NCBI GenBank assembly: GCA_947650285.1
Contig: CANTFL010000672.1
Coordinates: forward strand, 1 to 16,905
Length of the DNA stretch: 16,905 nt
Direction of reading: 5' to 3'
Source: Hyaloperonospora brassicae
Taxonomy: Eukaryota > Oomycota > Peronosporomycetes > Peronosporales > Peronosporaceae
Positions 11,098 through 16,905 of the stretch are shown piece by piece (the first letter of the stretch is position 1; the number at the start of each line of letters is the position of its first letter). The notes beneath the pieces were generated by a model. It did no database searches and had not been told where the DNA came from. It saw only the letters and a list, made by a program, of their open reading frames with translations. Both the position numbers and the translations under genes were made by a program.

Positions 11098-12183
11098 ATG
11101 TCCTGGTGCACCATCGAGTCCGATCCTGGTACGTGTGCAGTCGCTGCTTCGGCAACAACGTCGATCCGTCGTCGTGAACAAGTGCGGACGTCAGTCCATG
11201 CGTATTGCTGTAATCCCTCGTGCTGCTCTCATCATTCTCCATTTGTTCTCGCCCTCCTCTTGTGTACAGGTGTCTTCACGGCCCTCATCGAAGACATTGG
11301 CGTGCGAGGCGTACAAGTCGAGGAGCTCTACACACTGGACGAGCAGCAGTTTGCCGGTCTTTTGCCCGTCTACGGCCTCGTGTTTCTGTTCAAGTACGAG
11401 TCCACGCACGGAGAGGAAGCCGAGCGTCCAGTCTTTGCAGGAGACGAGGACGGCCTGTTCTTCGCCAAGCAAGTGATCAGCAATGCCTGCGCCACGCAAG
11501 CCATTCTGTCCATCCTGCTCAACGCACAAGACATTGAGCTGGGCGAGACGCTGTCTGAGTTCAAGGCCTTTACCAGCGACTTCCCGCCGGAACTCAAGGG
11601 CCTTGCCATCTCCAACAGCGAACAGATCCGACTTGCTCACAACTCCTTTGCTCGAGCAGAACCGTTTGTGGAAGACGAGCGGAAGGCGACCGAAGGCGAT
11701 GAAGCGTTCCACTTTATCGCCTACGTACCCGTACATGGCAAGGTTTACGAGCTGGATGGGCTCCAGGAAGGTCCCATTTGCCTCGGCAATGTGCCTGACG
11801 AAGAAAAGCGCGAGTCCTGGCTGCAGGTTGCGTGTCCTGTGATCCAGAAAAGGATCGAGAAGTACGAGCAATCTGAGATCCGCTTTAATTTGCTGGCGCT
11901 CGTGCGGAACCGGATTCAGACGTATGAAGAGCAGCTCCAGGCGGTCGTAGAGGCAGGTGGATGTGAACAGCAGGCGGGACAGATCCAAGTAGACATTGCG
12001 ATGGAGCGACAGAGGCGCGAGAACTGGGCGCTGGAGAACAAGCGTCGCAAACACAACTACATTCCACTCATCGTCCAGCTGCTCAAGACGCTAGCCGAGA
12101 AGAAGCAGTTGGAACCGTTGATCAAGCAGCAGCTTGACGCTGGCGACCGCGCTGCAGTTGTAAACTCCTCGACCACCTCGTAG
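11098..12183 (+). CDS. UCHL5: Ubiquitin C-terminal hydrolase UCH37/UCHL5
   Basis: The spliced CDS is join(11098..11128, 11270..12183), encoding 314 aa (human UCHL5 has 329). The enzyme is a cysteine protease of peptidase family C12. It docks on the 26S proteasome through RPN13 (in animals also on INO80) and trims ubiquitin from substrates. The catalytic set is complete: Gln78 in FFAKQV, Cys84 in SNACATQAI, His158 in EAFHFIAYVP and Asp173 in YELDGLQEGP. The C-terminal UCH37-like domain ends in RRKHNYIPLIVQLLKTLAEK (269-288), the segment that binds the RPN13 DEUBAD domain, so this is UCH37 rather than a short UCHL1/L3 type. The N-terminus WCTIESDPG-VFTALI matches the family only when the 141-nt intron (GTACGT...TACAG) is removed. 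That intron is 3n and stop-free, so retaining it would insert 47 residues at position 11. The gene ends 217 bp from the 3' end of a convergent ubiquitin-like gene. Confidence 0.95.
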   Translation: MSWCTIESDPGTCAVAASATTSIRRREQVRTSVHAYCCNPSCCSHHSPFVLALLLCTGVFTALIEDIGVRGVQVEELYTLDEQQFAGLLPVYGLVFLFKYESTHGEEAERPVFAGDEDGLFFAKQVISNACATQAILSILLNAQDIELGETLSEFKAFTSDFPPELKGLAISNSEQIRLAHNSFARAEPFVEDERKATEGDEAFHFIAYVPVHGKVYELDGLQEGPICLGNVPDEEKRESWLQVACPVIQKRIEKYEQSEIRFNLLALVRNRIQTYEEQLQAVVEAGGCEQQAGQIQVDIAMERQRRENWALENKRRKHNYIPLIVQLLKTLAEKKQLEPLIKQQLDAGDRAAVVNSSTTS

Positions 12184-12400
12184 CAGCAAAGCGATAACAA
12201 GAGAGAGAGAGCGAAACCAAGACGAGTGGAAAAGTCGGCAGAATGATCCATTATTCCGTCTGCGAGTTGCCGTGTTCGTTGCCAAAAGCGTTAGCAAGTG
12301 CTCACTCATTGCGCGTAGATGCAAAGAGGCCGCGCGTGTTACTCTAACTGCGTCGGCCGTCTTCATAGTCACCGACTACATACACGCGATATGGGGTCTT

Positions 12401-12930
12401 CTAGTGTCCGCCACGCAGCTGCAGCACCATGTGAATGGTCCCACCTGCTTCGACATTATAGTCCTGCAGCGTCTTGTCGTCCGCGCTACCGAAAAGGCAC
12501 CACACAAATGGAAGTACCATCAGCACCCACTTAATCCCAACTCGCGTCGGACTACGTACAGCTGCTTGCCACTGTAGATGAGACGGATCTGGTCCACCTG
12601 GATGCCCTCCTTCTCCTGCAACGCTTGTTTCACGTGCAAAATCTGCATTGACAACGTTCGCAAAGAAGAAAATGGGACAACGGCGTCAAAAGTGCTTTTT
12701 CAGTGAAAACAGACGTCCACTTTGTCCTCCCCAACAACAACGACAAAGAGAAAAAGCCTTCGACTGCTGTACCGTGTTGTCCGGTTCAAAGTTGAACGTC
12801 TGCCTTCGACCCGTGAGCGTCTACGCGAGTAAGAGAGAAAGAGAGTCCGCACGTATCAACCGCACAGCTCGCTCAGCCACATGCCCACAGCTCTGCACTA
12901 ATATCTGCGTACCTTGATCTGGATTTGCAT
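12401..12930 (-). CDS. Ubiquitin-like modifier, NEDD8/RUB-like
   Basis: Four exons on the minus strand, complement(join(12401..12485, 12560..12642, 12773..12820, 12913..12930)), encode 77 aa. Introns are 92, 130 and 74 nt, all starting GTAC and ending AG. In order, the exons give MQIQIK, then TLTGRRQTFNFEPDNT, then a segment with QEKEGIQVDQIRLIYSGKQL, then ADDKTLQDYNVEAGG and VLQLRGGH. Every residue aligns with ubiquitin without gaps. By eye 43 of 76 positions are identical to ubiquitin and about 37 to human NEDD8, with NEDD8-like Tyr45, Ser46, Lys54 and Gly64. Leu8, Ile44, His68 and Val70, the hydrophobic patch, are kept, as are Lys6, 27, 33 and 48; Lys11, 29 and 63 are not. Position 72, which directs E1 choice (Arg in ubiquitin, Ala in NEDD8), is Gln. 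One His follows Gly76 and must be removed, as with the single-residue tail of yeast Rub1. It could be the RUB/NEDD8 orthologue or a separate modifier. Confidence 0.85.
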
Positions 12931-12990
12931 TCCGTCGACGTATTTTGTGCTTTTTTGTTGCGTGAGTTGCTTTGTGTGAAAAGAAAAGTA

Positions 12991-12998
12991 TAAATGAG
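12991..12998 (-). promoter_or_regulatory. Inr-like core promoter of the ubiquitin-like gene
   Basis: Read on the minus strand, CTCATTTA matches the oomycete initiator YTCANTYY at 7 of 8 positions. It is followed by TACTTTTCTTTTC, similar to the flanking promoter region. It lies about 60 nt before the ATG at 12930. The whole 173-bp space to the ATG of ARFRP1 must serve as a divergent promoter. Confidence 0.4.
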
Positions 12999-13103
12999 AG
13001 CGCGTGGATGGGCCCATCTTTTTGGTACGCTGGGTCGAAATCTCGTCGTTGACACACCATGTGCACACCACATTCGCATCGACGCAAGTTAGCAGCTACG
13101 CCC

Positions 13104-14069
13104 ATGTTCTCGCTCTTTTGGGGGCTATGGAGCTATTTATTCACGAGGGCAGAGCTCCATCTGCTGATCGTGGGGCTGGACGACGCGGGCAAAACGGTAG
13201 GTACGTCCACCGGTTCGAATTGACACTTGCGTGGTAAGAGCGTCTGACTTTGGATGGAATGGGGGTCGACACAGACGCTTTTGGAGCAGCTCAAAGGGAT
13301 CTATAGCAAGAAGCCAGGCATCCCACTTGACAAAATCCCACCCACGGTGGGACTCAACAGTACGTCACTGTATCTGAGTGTGCAGTCGAAACGACAAAGA
13401 AGGACTGACGTTGACCTGTGTACTATGCAGTTGCTCGAGTTGATATCCAACGATCCCGAGTCATTTTCTGGGATCTGGGAGGACAGGTAATGGCCAAAAT
13501 ACAGATATAAAGTGCCCTCGGAATGTCGACGTGACGCTCTGTGCGAACAACTGTTTGTCCTTTCAGGAACGTCTTCGAGCGATCTGGAACAAATACTACA
13601 GCGAGAGCCATGGCGTCGTGTTTGTGATCGACTCGGCCAATGAGCAAAGGTTCCAAGAAGCCAAAGAGACACTGCGTACGCGGTAGTGTAGAGGGATGAG
13701 AGCGTTTGTAACTGCAGCGGTTAACCAGACGTCGTCTTTTGTTGTAGACGCAATGCTGTCAAATTCAGAGCTGTCGGGCGTGCCGCTGCTGGTGCTCGCC
13801 AATAAGATGGACCTCGAAGGCGCGAAGACTGTGAGCTACATTACGGAGACATTGGATGTGGAAGCACGTCCAGGCAGCGTGGCGAGCTACCCCATCTGCG
13901 CATTGACAAGGTGAGTGCAGCAGTGGCGAGGCATTGTGGGTAGCTGGTCACTCTTGTTGTCCCGTTCGTGTGAAGGGAGGGCATTGAAGGCGCGATGAGC
14001 TGGCTGGTAAATGCTGTAACATCGAGCGACAGGTTCTACGAGAAGTCGTCAGCTGCAGCTGGCACGTGA
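13104..14069 (+). CDS. ARFRP1: ADP-ribosylation factor-related protein 1 (Arf-like GTPase)
   Basis: The spliced CDS is join(13104..13196, 13275..13359, 13431..13486, 13567..13675, 13748..13910, 13976..14069), 600 nt, encoding 199 aa (human ARFRP1 has 201). The five introns of 78, 71, 80, 72 and 65 nt are all GT-AG. The protein is a small GTPase of the trans-Golgi that acts upstream of ARL1 and golgin recruitment (yeast orthologue Arl3). The GTP motifs are GLDDAGKT (24-31), switch I Thr in PPTVGLN (53-59), WDLGGQ (73-78), NKMD (133-136) and a weak fifth motif CALTR (165-169). REGIEGAMSWL (169-179) matches the family C-terminus. There is no Gly at position 2 for myristoylation. Instead the start Met-Phe is a typical NatC acetylation substrate, which is how Arl3/ARFRP1 proteins are tethered through Sys1. 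The starting MFSLFWGLWSYLF parallels the human start. No single reading frame covers more than part of the gene. Confidence 0.92.
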
Positions 14070-14311
14070 TTGACCCACTCGGTCGACGGCAAGGGCGCCG
14101 ACGTGCCAGACGCTCGCTCATCTATCATCACGTACACGAGAAGCTAGTAGCACGATACACAGATGTACACGTAGCGCTGCATAGAAGCATACTTTCCTCA
14201 CATAAGCTCGAACGAGAACAGCTTGCCCGTTCACACACATCAGACAACAGTGCTTTCATCGTCGGGATCGCTCCCCTTTCTGCCTCTACCGTTGCAGCTC
14301 TGTCCACACGT

Positions 14312-15259
14312 CTACAAGTTGCGCATACGCGCTAGCGTGCTGAGCTCCACAAGCGAGTGGCCTGTCCGAAGAGCCTTCTCCTCTGCTGTCTCGTGCTTGG
14401 CGAGTGCGTCGAACGTGGCTTTCACGACCGTAAAGGGGTTGCGCTGGCCATGCGTCTTCGACACGACGTCCGTGATCCCAAAACAATCAAGCACACAAGC
14501 CACAGTGTCGCTCACGGTCAGTCCCTTGTCCTTCGGTGTCGGACGCAAGAACAGCGTACAGCTGTTCCACTTGCCGCGCACTTCATGGTACAACGTACGG
14601 TCATCAAAGCGGTCAATGTAAGTGAACCGCTTCAGAGCCAGCTTGGTGCCTCGCTCGATCGCCAGCGGAGGCGACGAGCCTTTCCCAACAGCATAGCCCG
14701 CCACGCCACGCATGTTGCCCACGACAACGAGCGCCCGAAAGTTGACAATGCGCTCCTGCTTGGTGACTTTCTGTACCTGGTCCACGTGCACGATCTGGCG
14801 CAACAGCCCCATCTGACCGAGATTCAGCTCCCCTTCTTCTTCGTCGTCGGCAAACTCCATCTCGTCGGCTTCTTTGTTCATGCCACGAATGTCGCGCAAG
14901 AGACCCGTGTCGGGCGTCAGGTACTGCCCGGGCTGGTCGACGTCCGCGAGCGTGATGCCGTCCTTCTTGAACTCGTCCAAGAGCCGACGACGGACTTTGC
15001 CGCGGTTCTCCGGGGCAACAACCATGAACCGGCTCTTCTTGGCCGCCTCGGGCATGATCTGGCGACGGGGCATCGAGTCCCGACGGACTTTGTCGATGAT
15101 CTTGTCCGGTCCTTCGTCAAAATCGTCGTCGGAAATGCGCCAGTCGTCCTCCGACGAGAAACAAACGGCCTGCAGGTGCACGACAGCGACGCGGCCTTGA
15201 TGCTGACGGCGGTACGCCCACGGGGCGGAGCGGGAACGCGTGAGGAATCGCTGCAGCAT
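14312..15259 (-). CDS. MRPS5: Mitochondrial small ribosomal subunit protein uS5m
   Basis: An uninterrupted 315-aa frame with no intron. uS5 is part of the small mitochondrial ribosomal subunit near the mRNA entry site and takes part in decoding accuracy. Residues about 160-222 form the S5 N-terminal, double-stranded-RNA-binding-like domain (IVNFRALVVVGNMRGVAGYA, VGKGSSPPLAIERGTKLALK). Residues about 232-290 form the S5 C-terminal domain (LFLRPTPKDKGLTVSD, SKTHGQRNPFTVVKATFDAL). The first 30 residues are rich in Arg and almost free of acidic residues (MLQRFLTRSRSAPWAYRRQH), a mitochondrial transit peptide. An acidic linker (EADEMEFADDEEEGE, 130-144) precedes the core. The frame is open 17 codons further upstream but has no ATG there, so the start at 15259 is the first possible. 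The gene converges with ARFRP1, leaving 242 bp between the two stop codons. Confidence 0.93.
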   Translation of the reverse strand: MLQRFLTRSRSAPWAYRRQHQGRVAVVHLQAVCFSSEDDWRISDDDFDEGPDKIIDKVRRDSMPRRQIMPEAAKKSRFMVVAPENRGKVRRRLLDEFKKDGITLADVDQPGQYLTPDTGLLRDIRGMNKEADEMEFADDEEEGELNLGQMGLLRQIVHVDQVQKVTKQERIVNFRALVVVGNMRGVAGYAVGKGSSPPLAIERGTKLALKRFTYIDRFDDRTLYHEVRGKWNSCTLFLRPTPKDKGLTVSDTVACVLDCFGITDVVSKTHGQRNPFTVVKATFDALAKHETAEEKALRTGHSLVELSTLARMRNL

Positions 15260-15345
15260 CGTCGCGCGTCGGTGCCAGAGCTGCTGCGTTCGTTGATGGA
15301 CCGCTGCCAATGGGCCAAACGGGACGCGGCGATTGGTGGAAAAGG

Positions 15346-15353
15346 CGAGTGAG
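15346..15353 (-). promoter_or_regulatory. Inr-like element of MRPS5
   Basis: On the minus strand CTCACTCG matches YTCANTYY at 7 of 8 positions and is followed by CCTTTTCC. It lies about 88 nt before the MRPS5 start codon. Another CTCACTCG lies further upstream near 15390-15397, so the transcription start may be spread. Confidence 0.3.
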
Positions 15354-15400
15354 TGGCGCTACACAGCGAGTGGCCACGGGACCGCGGAGCGAGTGAGGTG

Positions 15401-15431
15401 ATTGGAGTATATAACAGCTGTTTTGGCCAAT
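15401..15431. promoter_or_regulatory. Near-symmetrical divergent promoter core
   Basis: Between the divergent MRPS5 and the small gene starting at 15489 lies a near-symmetrical block: ATTGG (a minus-strand CCAAT box) at 15401-15405, TATATAA at 15408-15414, the perfect palindrome AACAGCTGTT at 15413-15422, and CCAAT on the plus strand at 15427-15431. The arrangement suggests a bidirectional promoter with one CCAAT box facing each way. Function is inferred from motif and position only. Confidence 0.35.
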
Positions 15432-15488
15432 CGGATTCTCGTGTGTGGCGGTACATTCAGCTACGAAGCAAACACACTCTTGCAACAT

Positions 15489-15802
15489 ATGAACACCGCC
15501 ACTTCGACGACGCAGCTACAGGAGCGCGTTAGTGTGTGTGCGTGTGTAACACTTTTTATACCATGAGCTTTGACCCGATCTGTTGCAGCGCTACCCGAGA
15601 CGGACACAGACTAAAAAAAGCAAAAGTGGAACAACTTTTGAGCGCTGTCGACAACAAAGCTGCTTGGAAGTCACTTGGGCTGCAAAACCGACACGAGCAG
15701 ATGACGTATGTCGTGGAGACGTTGTCAAGGGAGAAGCGGGAAATAAAAAAAATACCCCATTCAACCACGAGAATACAAAAGGGCAATATAATTGGAAAAT
15801 AA
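15489..15802 (+). pseudogene. Small unidentified gene, possibly frameshifted
   Basis: ATG at 15489 opens 13 codons (MNTATSTTQLQER) up to a clear intron, 15528-15588, which starts GTTAGT and ends CTGTTGCAG. The frame after the splice (RYPRRTQTKK) leads into an A7 run at 15614-15620. The frame that looks like real protein afterwards is the neighbouring one: AKVEQLLSAVDNKAAWKSLG, then NRHEQMTYVVETLSREKREI, to a stop at 15800-15802. A single missing A in that run would join the two. Alternatively the gene starts at the ATG at 15563 and is an intact 79-aa frame without that intron. The product looks helical and charged; I do not recognise its family. It is divergent from MRPS5, and the DNA transposon lies about 55 bp beyond its end. 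Confidence 0.45.
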
Positions 15803-15858
15803 AATATACCCGATACACTCACCCCTCTCGAAAGAAACAACTTTGTACCTAATTTTTA

Positions 15859-16555
15859 CAGCGTGTCTCATAAAAGTCTCTTGTAGAGAATCTGAAAGGA
15901 AAAAATGCATAATACTTTTTAAAGCGTGACCCGCCGAATATAATGAAATGTAACGTTTTTCAACTATATGAAGTCTCTCATGTCGAGCTGTTTCGCCCTA
16001 GCGTGCCGGTTCTTGCAAATAACCGACGACATCTTACCCAGATCTGACTCTATGATCCGCGTGTCCTCAATTGAGCGCATAAAGTACGAACGCAATAGCA
16101 GGCAGCACTTTAGTGCTTCTTTTGCACTGACAGGCGCTTGATCTTCGTCGCTTTCGACTTCCGCGGGCTCTACTTCTGCTTCAATCAGAGCTTCTTGTTC
16201 TTCCTGAATCAGCTCGTGGTGCTCGATTTCGACATAATCATCCACGCTAATGGTTACACCAAGCTTTTATAACATATCAGTCAGATCGTAGTAGTCTTGT
16301 CGGAAGGCGAGGCTAGACTGTCGATAGTTGTTTTCTGCACGCAAATCCGCAACCTGTGGCGCTTCGATGATCCCACTCTTGATCCGGCAACTTCGAATGG
16401 TCTCCATGCCAATATCGTTCCAGCTCTCAGCTGCAAACTCAATGGCTTTTAGGACATAAAGTCTGCGTTCAATGTTTGCTTCGATGAGATCCATGCGCCA
16501 TCGCATATGAAGTTTCTTGTAGCGAGATTTATACGATCAGGTGATACCTATATAC
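15859..16555 (-). mobile_element. Truncated pogo/Tigger-type DNA transposon
   Basis: The left edge is CAGCGTGTCTCATAAAAGTC at 15859, preceded by TA at 15857-15858. A CAG terminus next to a TA target duplication is typical of Tc1/mariner-pogo elements. About 85 bp inside the edge lies the end of a transposase read on the minus strand. I cannot find the matching inverted repeat on the right, and the amino-terminal two thirds or so of the transposase are missing. The element stops near 16555, just before repeat copy B starts at about 16563, so it was truncated by, or together with, that insertion. Confidence 0.6.
15964..16536 (-). pseudogene. Transposase remnant, DDE_1 superfamily (Tigger/pogo, CENP-B-like)
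   Basis: The minus-strand frame from 16536 to the stop at 15964-15966 is one reading frame broken by a TAA at 16267-16269, and it starts just after a TGA at 16537-16539. The part SYKSRYKKLHMRW followed by AIEFAAESWNDIGMETIRSC and RIKSGII matches the end of the DDE_1 endonuclease domain of Tigger/pogo elements (helix after the third catalytic Asp, then the W...TI..C...G pattern). The tail has an acidic stretch (EAEVEPAEVESDEDQAPVS) and AKEALKCCLLLRSYF, usual for these proteins. The DNA-binding CENP-B domains and the catalytic Asp residues are outside the remnant. It cannot encode an active enzyme. Confidence 0.72.
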
Positions 16556-16562
16556 TGAGGGT

Positions 16563-16905
16563 AAGTCACTAATTAAATGATGGGACGTGGATCGGTGGTT
16601 ACCCAGTTAGGAAGTCACTTACTGGTGGAAAACGGGTCCATGGGACTTGGCGGTCCAATAACTAGATGGAAAAAGATCTCAACGGGGATCGGCGATCTGG
16701 TCCAACTGTCGTCAGACTGATGGATACGGATCGACCTGAGACGGAGCGATCTGGGACAAGCCGACAAATAGAACGATTTCCATGGAGCGATCTGGGACAA
16801 GGAACTAAGACAAGGATCTGGGGCCAGGTGATGTGAAATGACTCGGTGACGAAGGTGTAACATACTGCAGATCGGTGACGCTCTCTACTGATCTCCCAAA
16901 GGGAG
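16563..16905 (+). repeat. LTR-like repeat, copy B, cut by window end
   Basis: It begins like copy A at 4942 (shared AAGTCAYTAATTWAATGATGGG, then ACGTGGATCGGTGG) and stays alignable, though clearly diverged, to the window end, in the same orientation. It holds 10 GATC tetramers in about 330 bases. An 18-mer, GGAGCGATCTGGGACAAG, occurs at 16743-16760 and again at 16784-16801, an internal duplication not seen in copy A. It abuts the broken end of the pogo-type element. Confidence 0.55.

Noticed and set aside
11191..12054. 287-codon minus-strand open frame
   Set aside because: Antisense shadow of UCH37, which has all catalytic residues on the plus strand.
12272..12577. 101-codon plus-strand open frame
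   Set aside because: It overlaps the last two exons of the ubiquitin-like gene in antisense and has no family signal.
14357..15352. 331-codon plus-strand open frame
   Set aside because: It lies exactly antisense to MRPS5, whose translation shows full S5 domains. The plus-strand product matches nothing.
4942..16905. One large LTR retrotransposon with copies A and B as its two ends
   Set aside because: The interval holds intact host housekeeping genes and no gag-pol, and the two copies are far too different to be a pair of one insertion.
1..16905. CRISPR array, tRNA or rRNA genes
   Set aside because: No regularly spaced repeats, no cloverleaf with recognisable A and B boxes, and no rRNA segments were seen on either strand.

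Overview
The window looks like nuclear DNA of an oomycete, most likely a Phytophthora or downy-mildew relative. Three things support this. The genes carry short GT-AG introns, mostly 65-141 nt. Several starts are preceded by matches to the oomycete initiator (YTCANTYY). A compact block of housekeeping genes sits between gene-poor, repeat-filled flanks. Nothing points to bacteria, plastid or virus. The taxon is inferred, since no marker gene is present.

Layout: 1-4750 is AT-rich and gene-free apart from a few faint coding-like relics. 4942-6640 is a repeat with LTR-like features followed by a tract saturated with the tetramer GATC. 6641-9300 is again gene-poor. 9338-15802 is a gene island with six loci: a probable mitochondrial nitroreductase (+, 3 exons), the proteasome-associated deubiquitinase UCH37/UCHL5 (+, 2 exons), a ubiquitin-like modifier (-, 4 exons), the Arf-like GTPase ARFRP1 (+, 6 exons), mitochondrial ribosomal protein S5 (-, 1 exon) and a small unidentified gene or gene relic (+). 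15859-16555 is the 3' part of a pogo/Tigger-type DNA transposon with a broken transposase. It is cut off by a second copy of the repeat, which starts near 16563 and runs out of the window.

The ubiquitin-like gene and ARFRP1 are invisible as single long ORFs, because their exons are 18-163 nt. I assembled them by joining splice sites and matching the protein families. The ubiquitin-like gene and ARFRP1 are divergent (ATGs 173 bp apart), as are MRPS5 and the small gene (229 bp apart). UCH37 and the ubiquitin-like gene are tail to tail, as are ARFRP1 and MRPS5. The island is therefore built of alternating shared promoters and shared 3' ends.

The genes do not form one pathway. The most notable point is the 77-residue ubiquitin-like protein. 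It keeps the ubiquitin fold signature and hydrophobic patch but has Gln at position 72, a one-residue His tail after Gly-Gly, and lacks Lys11, Lys29 and Lys63. It lies beside a cysteine hydrolase of the ubiquitin C-terminal hydrolase family.
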